Source: Spartobacteria bacterium
GTDB lineage: Bacteria > Verrucomicrobiota > Verrucomicrobiia > Chthoniobacterales > UBA10450
Length of the DNA: 64,000 nucleotides
Direction of reading: 5' to 3'
Assembly: GCA_003134765.1 (NCBI GenBank)
Contig: PLCM01000041.1
Coordinates: 310,001 to 374,000 of the forward strand
Positions 29,590 to 37,144 of this stretch are shown here, one piece after another. The translations under genes and the position numbers were made by a program. The notes below the pieces were generated by a model. The model saw nothing but the letters and a program-made list of their open reading frames with translations. It was not told the origin of the DNA and ran no database searches. Position 1 is the stretch's first letter. Every line of letters begins with the position of its first letter.

Positions 29590-30258
29590 ATGGCAGGCAG
29601 CGCCGACCCGACGCTCGAACTCCGCGACGCCACCGGCGCGCTTCTGGCCAAAAACGACAACTGGAAAACGACTCAGATCGGCGGAAACATTACGGCCGAT
29701 CAGGTCGCCGACATCCAGGCCACCGGCGCTGCTCCGACGAACGATGCAGAATCGGCCCTGATCGCCACCCTGACTCCGGGCAATTATACCGCGCAGATTC
29801 GCGGCGCGAACAACACGACTGGCATCGGCGTCGCCGAAGCCTATGACCTCAGCCTCGCCTCGGCCGCCAAACTGGCGAATGTCAGCACGAGGGGCTTCGT
29901 CCAAACCGGCGACAACATCATGATTGGCGGATTCATTGTCGTGAACAACTCCGTCAAGGTTGTGGTGCGCGCAATCGGGCCCTCCCTGACCGCAGTGGGC
30001 GTCGTAGGAGCATTGGCAGATCCCAACCTCGAGCTGCATGGCGCCAACGGCGCGCTCATCCTGGCAAACGACAACTGGAAATTGAGAACAGACGGATCCA
30101 GCCAGCAGGCAGAGATTGAGGCTACCGGAGTTGCGCCGACCAACGATCTTGAATCTGCGCTGGTCGCCACCCTTCAACCCGGCAACTACACCGCCCAGAT
30201 CCGCGGCAAAGATAATTCAACCGGCATCGGAGTCGTGGAACTGTACGCCCTCCCCTAG
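29590..30258 (+). pseudogene. Truncated fragment of a secreted protein C-terminal module
   Basis: 222 codons from MAGSADPTLELRD. The frame contains one partial and one full copy of the module ending the 4902-9083 protein: DPTLELRDATGALLAKNDNW, TPGNYTAQIRG, AIGPSLTAVG, DPNLELHGANGALILANDNW, QPGNYTAQIRG. No signal peptide or convincing ribosome site precedes it, and similarity starts in mid-module right after the AACGTCC repeat. It looks like a gene whose 5' part was lost, possibly by repeat-mediated recombination. Whether it is still expressed is unknown. Confidence 0.7.
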
Positions 30259-30316
30259 AAGCCGAAAGGCGTGCTGGCGAAATCCAGCTGCGCCCCACAA
30301 TTCGCTCCAAATTCCC

Positions 30317-30414
30317 TTGTCATCCCGAGCGGAGCAAAGCGAAGTCGAGGGACCCCGTTGCGAAACGTGCAGGTAACAACACGGGATCCCTCAACTGCGT
30401 TCGGGATGACAAAC
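30317..30414. repeat. Family A inverted repeat
   Basis: The left arm, gtcatcccgagcggagcaaa then gcgaagtcgagggacccc, faces the right arm gggatccctcaactgcgttc then gggatgacaa. A remnant of the GTTGGACGC heptamer follows at 30423-30433. Confidence 0.8.
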
Positions 30415-30425
30415 GCCCTTGAACG

Positions 30426-32831
30426 TTGGACGCTTTCCCCGTGCCACCGGTCTTAGAGCCCACTCCACCATCGCTCGCCCGGCAATTTTACCGCCGCCGC
30501 GCGAAGGTGCATCTCTCCCAATCCCGGCGAATCCTGCGTCTGACGATCGTCGCAGGGCTTCTCATTTTCAGCTGGAGCAGCTGGTATCTGGCCAAACGTG
30601 GCTTCGGCAAGGAATGGCGGGACCGGGTTTCGGAAGAACTGCACAAGCGCGGCGTCGAAGCTTCGATCCGGCGCTTGACGGTCGATCCAGTCCGCGGCCT
30701 CATCGCGCAGGACGTTCGGATTTACGATTTTAAGAATCGTGAAAACACGCTCGCGGTGATCAGCGAAGTCGCGCTCGACATTAATTATTCGGCCCTCCTT
30801 CATCACAAACCCTTTCTCAACGCGCTCGATGTCCATGGCGCGGAACTGACGATCCCAAACCCTGCCGCCACGCCGGGCGCGCCCAAGACCCAGATCAAGG
30901 AGCTGCGCGCGCACATTTATTTTCCGCCGGAACAAATCTACGTCAGTCAGGCGGAGGGCATTTTCTGTGGCCTCCGGATTTCGGCCACCGGCCAGTTGAT
31001 CAAGCGGAACGATTACAAGTCCTCCGATGAAATCTCGGACGAGGAATGGCGGCAGCGGTTGCTGATGGTGCACCGGATCGCGGACGAGTTGCGCCGCTTC
31101 AGTTTTCCCGACGACGCGCCCTCGCTTCAGGTGAAATTCGCCGGGGATCTTTCGCAATTCGAGACCGTCCACGCGGAAGCGACTTTGAAGGGCGGCCGGT
31201 TGCAGCGCGGCGCCTATGAGATCACCGATCTGTCAGTCATCGCGGAATGGGCGAACCAAACCCTTCACGTCAACCAATGCAGCTGGTCCGATAACGCCGG
31301 CAATTTCGCCGGGCGCGCTACCTGGAGCCGCGAAACGAAGATCGCCGATTTCCAGGGCCGGAGCACGCTCGATGCGAAGCGCTTTCTCGACGCCGCCGGC
31401 TTCCCCCAGTTGCTCGCTGACGTCGCCCTGAATTCTCCGCCGCTCCTCGAACTTTCCGGCTCGGCCAATTTCGCCGGGGAGGCGCCGAAACTCAGCCTGA
31501 TCGGGCGCGTCGCCGTGGAAAAATTCAGTTACAAAACCGTGCCGTTGCTAAAGCTGACCGCGGATTTCTCGTGGGATGGCGAACGTGCCATGGTGCGCGA
31601 GTTGCGGTTGCGCCATGAATCCGGCGAGCTCCGCGGCGACCTTCTCGATGCGCCGAACGATTTCAGGCTCACCGTCGAGAGCAGCGTGGACCCGATTATC
31701 TTCCGCGCGTTCGCCTCACCCGAACTGGGTCGTTTTCTGGCGGAATGGGAATGGGCGCGGCCACCTTCCATCCGTCTGGGGTTGCATGGCCCGAGTCGCG
31801 ATCCGGAAACGTGGGCCGGCGAAGGAAGCATCACGACTCAACGGACTCGCTTCCGGGGCACGTGGATGAATGAAGCCGGCGCCAAATTGCGTCTCGAAAA
31901 TGGAGCGCTTCACCTGGACAACCTGCGCGTCGTTCGTGACGAAGGCACGGGCACCGGATCGATCGCCTACGATTTCGCGCGTCACGAAATTCGGTTCAAA
32001 GAAATCAAAAGCAATCTGCGCCTGACAGAAGCGATTGTCTGGGTGGACCCAAAATATTTCAAGGAGGTCGTGCCCTACAAGTTCCGGCAGCCTCCGAACC
32101 TGGTGGTGAACGGCGTCTATCATTTCCACGGCACGAACGACCACATCGAGATCAGGATCGATGCGCCGACGGGAATGGATTACGTTTTTCTCGGCAAGAC
32201 GCTGCCGTTCGATCGCGTCGCCGGCCGGCTCTTGTTCACGGACAATCGACTCCAGCTTCTCGACATCACGGGCAGACTCTTCAACGGCGACGTCCGCGGC
32301 GGCGCCGACATTTCGCTCGCGAGAAACGACAACCATTATCGCGCGAACCTCACCCTGGACGGAGTCGACTTTCCCCGGCTCGCAGACCTTTATTTTAAGT
32401 ATCAGACCAAGCACGGGCGCTTGACTGGCGCTTACGAATGGACCGGCGTCGGGAGCGAAGAGCGGGCCATGCAGGGCTCGGGCACCGCCAATGTTACCGA
32501 CGGCGACATCTTCGCCATTCCGGTCTTCGGCCCGCTCTCGGAGCTGATCTCCGCCATTATTCCGGGTGCCGGTTACAGCCTCGCCCGCCAGGCAAAATCC
32601 ACCTTCACCATCAAGGACGGCGTCATTCACACCGATGATTTCAAGGTCTCCGGAAAACTTTTCGGCATGGTCGGCCATGGCGACGTGCATTTTCTGGAAG
32701 ACAAACTCGACTTCGATATCCGGATCCAAGCCGGGGGCGCCGGCGTCCTCCTCACGCCGATGTACAAACTTTTCGAATACAAAGGCGAAGGCAGCATCTC
32801 AAAGCCGAACTGGCACCCAAAGCGATTCTAG
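30426..32831 (+). CDS. AsmA-like/DUF3971-type envelope protein
   Basis: 801 residues as drawn. One N-terminal membrane anchor (about residues 38-58, LTIVAGLLIFSWSSWYLA) precedes a long beta-rich body with AsmA-type phrases: VDPVRGLIAQDVRIYDFK, ALDINYSALLHHKPFLN, LNALDVHGAELTIPNP. It ends in the AsmA C-terminal domain (AIIPGAGYSLARQAKSTFTI). Such proteins bridge the inner and outer membrane and are linked to lipid transport. The start is uncertain: TTG 30426 lies in a heptamer repeat, and GTG 30441 (MPPVLEPTPP) is a good alternative. Confidence 0.75.
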   Translation: MDAFPVPPVLEPTPPSLARQFYRRRAKVHLSQSRRILRLTIVAGLLIFSWSSWYLAKRGFGKEWRDRVSEELHKRGVEASIRRLTVDPVRGLIAQDVRIYDFKNRENTLAVISEVALDINYSALLHHKPFLNALDVHGAELTIPNPAATPGAPKTQIKELRAHIYFPPEQIYVSQAEGIFCGLRISATGQLIKRNDYKSSDEISDEEWRQRLLMVHRIADELRRFSFPDDAPSLQVKFAGDLSQFETVHAEATLKGGRLQRGAYEITDLSVIAEWANQTLHVNQCSWSDNAGNFAGRATWSRETKIADFQGRSTLDAKRFLDAAGFPQLLADVALNSPPLLELSGSANFAGEAPKLSLIGRVAVEKFSYKTVPLLKLTADFSWDGERAMVRELRLRHESGELRGDLLDAPNDFRLTVESSVDPIIFRAFASPELGRFLAEWEWARPPSIRLGLHGPSRDPETWAGEGSITTQRTRFRGTWMNEAGAKLRLENGALHLDNLRVVRDEGTGTGSIAYDFARHEIRFKEIKSNLRLTEAIVWVDPKYFKEVVPYKFRQPPNLVVNGVYHFHGTNDHIEIRIDAPTGMDYVFLGKTLPFDRVAGRLLFTDNRLQLLDITGRLFNGDVRGGADISLARNDNHYRANLTLDGVDFPRLADLYFKYQTKHGRLTGAYEWTGVGSEERAMQGSGTANVTDGDIFAIPVFGPLSELISAIIPGAGYSLARQAKSTFTIKDGVIHTDDFKVSGKLFGMVGHGDVHFLEDKLDFDIRIQAGGAGVLLTPMYKLFEYKGEGSISKPNWHPKRF

Positions 32832-32844
32832 CGAATCGCTCAAT

Positions 32845-32943
32845 AACGAATGCCGAATGCCGAATGAAGAATGAAGAACAAGACGAAAAAGACAAAGCGG
32901 CGGACTTCATCGCCTTCGTCATTCGTCATTCGTCATTCGTCAT
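32845..32943. repeat. Heptamer element (GAATGAAG / CGTCATT) at the 5' end of nfo
   Basis: The left part has gaatgccgaatgccgaatga and atgaagaatgaagaac; the right part has cttcgtcattcgtcattcgt repeated. Same unit as the third ispG insertion. The nfo frame runs through it. Confidence 0.8.
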
Positions 32944-33800
32944 CGCTCCTTGGAGCACACATGTCGATCGGCGGCGGGGCGCATCTCGCCATTGAGCGAG
33001 CCCGTTCGATCGACTGCAGTGCGATGCAGATTTTCGTGAAGAACAACATGCAATGGTTTGCCCGGCCGTTGCGGCGGGAAGAGATCGCGGCTTTTCTCGA
33101 ACATGCGCAACGCCGGGAACTCCAATCGGCTTTCGCGCACGCGAATTATCTCATCAACCTGGCAGCCACCAATCCGCAGTTCCGTTCGAACTCGCTCCGT
33201 TCACTCTCGGAAGAGTTGGTGCGGGCGGATCAATTCGAATTGCCCTTTCTGGTCTTGCATCCCGGCGCGCACCTGGGAGCGGGCGAAGACGCGGGGCTCG
33301 CGCGAATCATCAGCTCCATCGATCGGGTTTTCGCCGGCCTTCCGAAAGTCAAAACGCGTCTCGCCCTCGAAACGACGGCGGGGCAGGGTTCCTGTCTGGG
33401 CGAACGCTTCGAACATCTCGCTGCCATCATCGCGAATGTGCGGGAGCCGGAGCGCCTCTGCGTTTGTCTCGACACCGCGCATGTCTTCGCCGCCGGTTAC
33501 GACCTGGCCACGGAAAAATCCACGCGCAACATGTTCGTCGAATTCGATCGCGTCATCGGACTGGATCGGCTGGCGGCGTTGCACTTGAACGATTCCAAAA
33601 CGGCGCGCGGTTCCCGGGTGGATCGGCACGAGCACATCGGAAAAGGGAAGATCGGTCTCGATGCGTTCCGGTTCATCATGCGCGACCGGCGTTTCCGCAA
33701 AATCCCGAAAGTCCTCGAAACACCCAAAGGCAAGGACCTGGCCGAGGACGTCGTGAATATGAAAACGCTGCGGAAATTGGCGGAACAAAAACCTCGTTAG
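32871..33800 (+). CDS. nfo: Deoxyribonuclease IV (endonuclease IV), N-terminus extended through a repeat
   Basis: 309 residues as drawn. AP-site endonuclease of base-excision repair with a TIM barrel and three metal ions. LLGAHMSIGGGAHLAIERA, VLHPGAHLG, LALETTAGQG, LDTAHVFAAGYD and LNDSKTARGSRVDRHEHIG carry the conserved His, Glu and Asp ligands. The conserved LLGAH strand (32946-32960) is encoded before the ATG at 32961. Translation should therefore begin upstream, and the only good in-frame ATG is 32871, inside the repeat element. This adds about 25 repeat-derived residues (KNKTKKTKRRTSSPSSFVIR). Confidence 0.88.
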   Translation: MKNKTKKTKRRTSSPSSFVIRHSSSLLGAHMSIGGGAHLAIERARSIDCSAMQIFVKNNMQWFARPLRREEIAAFLEHAQRRELQSAFAHANYLINLAATNPQFRSNSLRSLSEELVRADQFELPFLVLHPGAHLGAGEDAGLARIISSIDRVFAGLPKVKTRLALETTAGQGSCLGERFEHLAAIIANVREPERLCVCLDTAHVFAAGYDLATEKSTRNMFVEFDRVIGLDRLAALHLNDSKTARGSRVDRHEHIGKGKIGLDAFRFIMRDRRFRKIPKVLETPKGKDLAEDVVNMKTLRKLAEQKPR

Positions 33801-33823
33801 GCCAGCCTGAGGTCGAGCGGGCA

Positions 33824-33982
33824 TGTCATCCCGAGCCGCGCAGACGGCTAGGGTCGCAGATCACACAAACCGAGGGCGGCATGCCCGAAAGCATCCACTT
33901 CGCACTTCGCGCAAGCGTGTTTTGCGTAACGCTTCCTCCGGCTGCGAGGTCCCTCGCCGTCTGATGCGGCTCGGGATGACAG
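33824..33982. repeat. Family A2 inverted repeat
   Basis: The left arm gtcatcccgagccgcgcaga faces the right arm ctgatgcggctcgggatgac over a long inner loop. It fills the gap between nfo and the convergent DUF4870 gene and could act in transcription ending. Confidence 0.85.
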
Positions 33983-33989
33983 GCGATTT

Positions 33990-34331
33990 CTACGTTACCA
34001 GCCGCAGAGTGAGCGGATACCGATACATCTGCCCTTCGCTGGCGCGCATCCCCGCGATGATGACGAAGACCACGTTAAGAAGGTGCAGAATCGCGAGCAG
34101 GAAGAAACCGATCAGAATGAAACACAAAATGCCGGCCACGACATTGTAGATCAGCATCGAAATCTGGAAGTTCAACGCCTCTTTGCCGTGCTGATCGATC
34201 TCCGCGGAATCGCCGCGCTTGACCAGCCAGACGATCAGCGGCCCGCCGATGTGCCCGAGGGCCGGAATCAGGAAACCGGCCAGCGCGCTGAGGTGGCAGG
34301 CGACGCACCACGATTTGACGTTTCCGTTCAT
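33990..34331 (-). CDS. DUF4870 (Tic20-like) small membrane protein
   Basis: 113 residues. CHLSALAGFLIPALGHIGGP then LIVWLVKRGDSAEIDQHGKE and ALNFQISMLIY are the DUF4870 motifs: two or three membrane helices around a charged loop in which HGKEALNFQ is strongly conserved. The family is common and of unknown function. ATG 34331 (MNGNVKSWCVACHLSAL) is well placed. It lies after a family A2 repeat and before an inverted GATCATGATC element that separates it from murA. Confidence 0.88.
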   Translation of the reverse strand: MNGNVKSWCVACHLSALAGFLIPALGHIGGPLIVWLVKRGDSAEIDQHGKEALNFQISMLIYNVVAGILCFILIGFFLLAILHLLNVVFVIIAGMRASEGQMYRYPLTLRLVT

Positions 34332-34336
34332 ATCAA

Positions 34337-34426
34337 CTCATGCTCATGATCCTGATCATACTCCTGATCCTTTCCGGGGAGGCTGCCCAGAGGATTAAGA
34401 TCATGATCACGAGCAAGAGCAGGAAA
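34337..34426. repeat. Second copy of the GATCATGATC / CCTGATC inverted element
   Basis: The left arm, ctcatgctcatgatcctgat, continues with catactcctgatcc. The right arm has gattaagatcatgatcacga and gcaagagcagg. Matches 23249-23342. It fills the DUF4870-murA gap. Confidence 0.8.
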
Positions 34427-34434
34427 AGATTACC

Positions 34435-35697
34435 TTAATCCCCTTTTACCCGCTCGATATGCGCCCCGAGTTCGCTCAATTTTTCGTCGAGATGTTCGTA
34501 ACCACGATCGATGTGATAAACGCGGCTCACTTCCGTCCGGCCTTCCGCTTTCAATCCCGCCAGGACCAGCGCCGCGGACGCCCTTAGATCGCTGGCCATG
34601 ACCGGCGCGCCATAGAGGCAGTCGACCCCCTGGATAATCGCGCTCGAACCCTCGAGCTGCATGTGCGCGCCCATCCGTTTCAATTCCGCGATGTGCATGT
34701 AGCGCTGCGGGAAAATATTCTCCGTGATGACGCTGATGCCTTCGGTGGTCGAAAGGAGCGCGCACATCTGGGCCTGCATGTCGGTCGGAAAACCGGGATA
34801 TGGCTCCGTCGCCAGCTCGAGCGGCTTCGCGGTTCCATTCGGCGAAACCGTGATCGAATTCTCCGCCCATTGAATCTGGTACCCACAGGCCATGAGCGCA
34901 TCGGTGACGGCGCTGACGTGTTCGCGCACCACCCGTTTCACCGTCACTCCTTTGCCGCAAATCGCACCGGCCACGAGGAAAGTCCCGGCTTCGATCCGGT
35001 CCGGAATGACGTCGTGTTCAGCGCCGTGCAATTCCTTTACGCCCTCGATGATCAAACGCCGGGTCCCCGCGCCTTCGATCTTTGCGCCCATCTTGTTCAG
35101 GAAATTTGCGAGATCCACCACCTCGGGCTCCGTCGCCGCGCCTTCAATAACGGTAACGCCTTCCGCGAGCACCGCCGCCATCATCACGTTGTCGGTCCCG
35201 AGGACGGTGGGCCCGAATTTGCCGGTAAGATTGACGACGGCTCCAATCAATTTCGGCGCGAAAACCTTGACGTTGCCGCCTTCGACTCGCACCGCCGCGC
35301 CCAGCGCCTCGAATCCTTTCAGGTGTAAATCAATCGGCCGGTCGCCGATGACACAGCCGCCCGGGAGCGACACCGTCGCTTCGTTGCAGCGGCCCAACAA
35401 CGGGCCGATCACGCAGACCGATGCCCGCATTTTTCGCACGACATCGTAGGGCGCGACCGATTCGATCTTTTCGGCGGTGACAGTGACCGTGCCGCTGGCG
35501 CGTTCCACCTGCGCGCCGAGATGCGTCAGGATTTGCAGCATGTAATGGGTGTCGCTCAGGTCCGGCACGCGATGGAGAGTGCATGGTTCGCGCGTGAGCA
35601 AGGTCGCGGCCAGGATCGGCAGCGCGGAATTTTTTGATCCGCTGATCTTGATCGAGCCCGAGAGCGGCCGGCCGCCGTGAATTAGAATTTTATCCAT
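34435..35697 (-). CDS. murA: UDP-N-acetylglucosamine 1-carboxyvinyltransferase
   Basis: 420 residues. First committed step of peptidoglycan synthesis: transfer of enolpyruvate from PEP to UDP-GlcNAc. MDKILIHGGRPLSGSIKISG then SKNSALPILAATLL is the standard start. Cys115 in PGGCVIGDRPIDLHLKG is the catalytic, fosfomycin-target cysteine. FPTDMQAQMCALL and RASAALVLAGLKAEG follow. The chosen start at 35697 overlaps the prmC stop region by eight bases, indicating coupling. Conserved order rpmE-prfA-prmC-murA. Confidence 0.96.
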   Translation of the reverse strand: MDKILIHGGRPLSGSIKISGSKNSALPILAATLLTREPCTLHRVPDLSDTHYMLQILTHLGAQVERASGTVTVTAEKIESVAPYDVVRKMRASVCVIGPLLGRCNEATVSLPGGCVIGDRPIDLHLKGFEALGAAVRVEGGNVKVFAPKLIGAVVNLTGKFGPTVLGTDNVMMAAVLAEGVTVIEGAATEPEVVDLANFLNKMGAKIEGAGTRRLIIEGVKELHGAEHDVIPDRIEAGTFLVAGAICGKGVTVKRVVREHVSAVTDALMACGYQIQWAENSITVSPNGTAKPLELATEPYPGFPTDMQAQMCALLSTTEGISVITENIFPQRYMHIAELKRMGAHMQLEGSSAIIQGVDCLYGAPVMASDLRASAALVLAGLKAEGRTEVSRVYHIDRGYEHLDEKLSELGAHIERVKGD

Positions 35698-36532
35698 ACC
35701 TGCCAAAGAGGAATCGTATCACCCCGCCATAATCGCGTTCCACCTTGATGTCGTGATAATTTTTCTCCGCCATCAGCCCCGCCAAATCGTCCGCCTGCCC
35801 AAGGCCAACTTCAAGCGCGAGCAAACCACCGGCGCTCAGGTGAACACGCGCCGAATCGACCAACTTGCGCACGATCTCGTCGCCGTGTTCGCCACCAAAA
35901 AGCGCGATCTCCGGATCGTGCAAGACTTCGCGGGAAAGCGAAGCGCGATCGCCGGTGGCGACGTAAGGAAGATTGGCCACGATCAGATCGTATACATGGG
36001 TCACGCACGTCAGCAGGTCGCTGCGTAGAAATGTGACTCTGCTGGCTAAATTCAGCCGCGCGGCATTCTCGGCCGCGAGCTCGAGCGCTTCATCGGAGAT
36101 ATCGACGGCGTGCACTTCCGCCTGCGGAAATTTCGCTGCGAGAGATAAGGCGATGACGCCCGATCCCGCGCCGACATCGAGGATTCGGCACTTCCCATTT
36201 CGCATTCCGCACTCCGCATTCAGCATATCCACGAGCTGCTCTGTTTCCGGCCGCGGAACCAGCGCACGTTTATCGCAAACGAAGAGATGTCCGCCGAACT
36301 CCACTGTTCCGAGTAAATGCTGGAGCGGTTCTCCCTGCCCCCGGCGTCGGACCAGTTCGCGCAGCGGCGCCAGTTCTTCCTCCGTCAGCGTTCGCTCGAA
36401 CTCCAGATAAAGCTCGATCCGTTTCCGCTTCAGAATATGCGCCAGCAAATGCTCCGCATTCAAGCGCGGGCTTTCGACTCGGCGCTTCTTAAAGTAAGCG
36501 GTGGTCGATTGCAGCACTTCGAGAACGGTCAT
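35690..36532 (-). CDS. prmC: Release-factor glutamine methyltransferase PrmC with NLPY motif and repeat insertion
   Basis: 280 residues. Methylates the GGQ glutamine of release factors; its substrate RF1 is encoded nearby (37144). The helical N-domain (RKRIELYLEFERTLTEEELA) is followed by the SAM loop ILDVGAGSGVIALS (GAGSG 121-125). The catalytic NPPY motif is NLPY here (187-190, VANLPYVA), keeping Asn, the second Pro and Tyr. Residues 103-115 (MLNAECGMRNGKC) are translated tandem heptamers, replacing the usual linker. ATG 36532 matches the family start. Confidence 0.93.
   Translation of the reverse strand: MTVLEVLQSTTAYFKKRRVESPRLNAEHLLAHILKRKRIELYLEFERTLTEEELAPLRELVRRRGQGEPLQHLLGTVEFGGHLFVCDKRALVPRPETEQLVDMLNAECGMRNGKCRILDVGAGSGVIALSLAAKFPQAEVHAVDISDEALELAAENAARLNLASRVTFLRSDLLTCVTHVYDLIVANLPYVATGDRASLSREVLHDPEIALFGGEHGDEIVRKLVDSARVHLSAGGLLALEVGLGQADDLAGLMAEKNYHDIKVERDYGGVIRFLFGRYG
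36189..36226. repeat. Tandem CATTCCG/GCATTC heptamer inside prmC
   Basis: About five related units (cccatttcgcattccgcact, ccgcattcagcat) are read in frame as residues 103-115, between the N-domain and the SAM-binding loop. Confidence 0.7.
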
Positions 36533-36558
36533 AAGAGGAAAGATTTGAAGGTCTGACC

Positions 36559-36996
36559 TCAGCGGCCGATGTCTTCATTCCAAAGTCCCGGGTTGCTGTC
36601 GATAAAGTCGCGCATCATCCGGATGCACCTGGCATCCTGCAGCATGGCCACGTCTACGCCTGCCGCACGCAGTGAATCTTCCGCGCCGAGAAACGTTTTG
36701 TTCTCGCCGATCACCACGCGCGGAATTCCGTAGAGCAGGATCGCGCCGGTGCACATCGGGCATGGCGACAACGTCGTGTAGATGGTGCACTGCCGGTAAA
36801 CGGCCGCGCTCTGCCGGCCCGCGTTCTCCAGGCAATTCATCTCGCCGTGATGAATCACGCTGCCGCGCTGAACCCGCTGATTATGCCCGCGCCCGATGAT
36901 CTCCCCCTTGTACACGAGGACGGACCCGATTGGAATCCCGCCTTCGCTCAGACCTTTCTTCGCTTCTTCGATCGCAACTTCGAGAAACGGATCCAT
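36559..36996 (-). CDS. Cytosine deaminase-like (yeast Fcy1-type) zinc deaminase
   Basis: 145 residues. The zinc site is HHGEMNCLE (His50, catalytic Glu52) and SPCPMC (Cys79, Cys82). The surrounding sequence is closer to fungal cytosine deaminase than to TadA: IHHGEMNCLENAGR, TLSPCPMCTGAILLYGIPRV, VIGENKTFLGAEDSL, and a tail ending in NPGLWNEDIGR. In the fungal enzyme the C-terminal helix closes over free cytosine or related bases. It lies between prfA and prmC, so it is probably part of that operon. The alternative, a tRNA adenosine deaminase, is less likely because these tail and loop sequences differ. Confidence 0.82.
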   Translation of the reverse strand: MDPFLEVAIEEAKKGLSEGGIPIGSVLVYKGEIIGRGHNQRVQRGSVIHHGEMNCLENAGRQSAAVYRQCTIYTTLSPCPMCTGAILLYGIPRVVIGENKTFLGAEDSLRAAGVDVAMLQDARCIRMMRDFIDSNPGLWNEDIGR

Positions 36997-37042
36997 GAGC
37001 AGAGAATGGTAGCGCAGGGCACGCCGATTGAAACGGCTCTAT

Positions 37043-37144
37043 TGTAGCTGGGATCGCTGATCCCGGCCTTTCTTCAATGTGGGAGGGACCTTTGTGTCCC
37101 GACTCTGTTCAGCAATTGTCGGGGCGCAAAGGCCCCTCCCACAT
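37043..37144. repeat. Inverted repeat TGTGGGAGGGACCTTTGTGTCCCGAC
   Basis: The left arm atgtgggagggacctttgtg then tcccgac faces gtcggggcgcaaaggcccct then cccacat. A separate gtagctgggatcgctgatcc piece precedes it. It ends exactly at the prfA stop (TAA, 37146-37144). Confidence 0.8.

Noticed and set aside
29062-30177. 371-codon minus-strand frame over the DUF420 gene and the secreted fragment
   Set aside because: It crosses both better-supported features and the repeat; its peptide is compositionally like a shadow.
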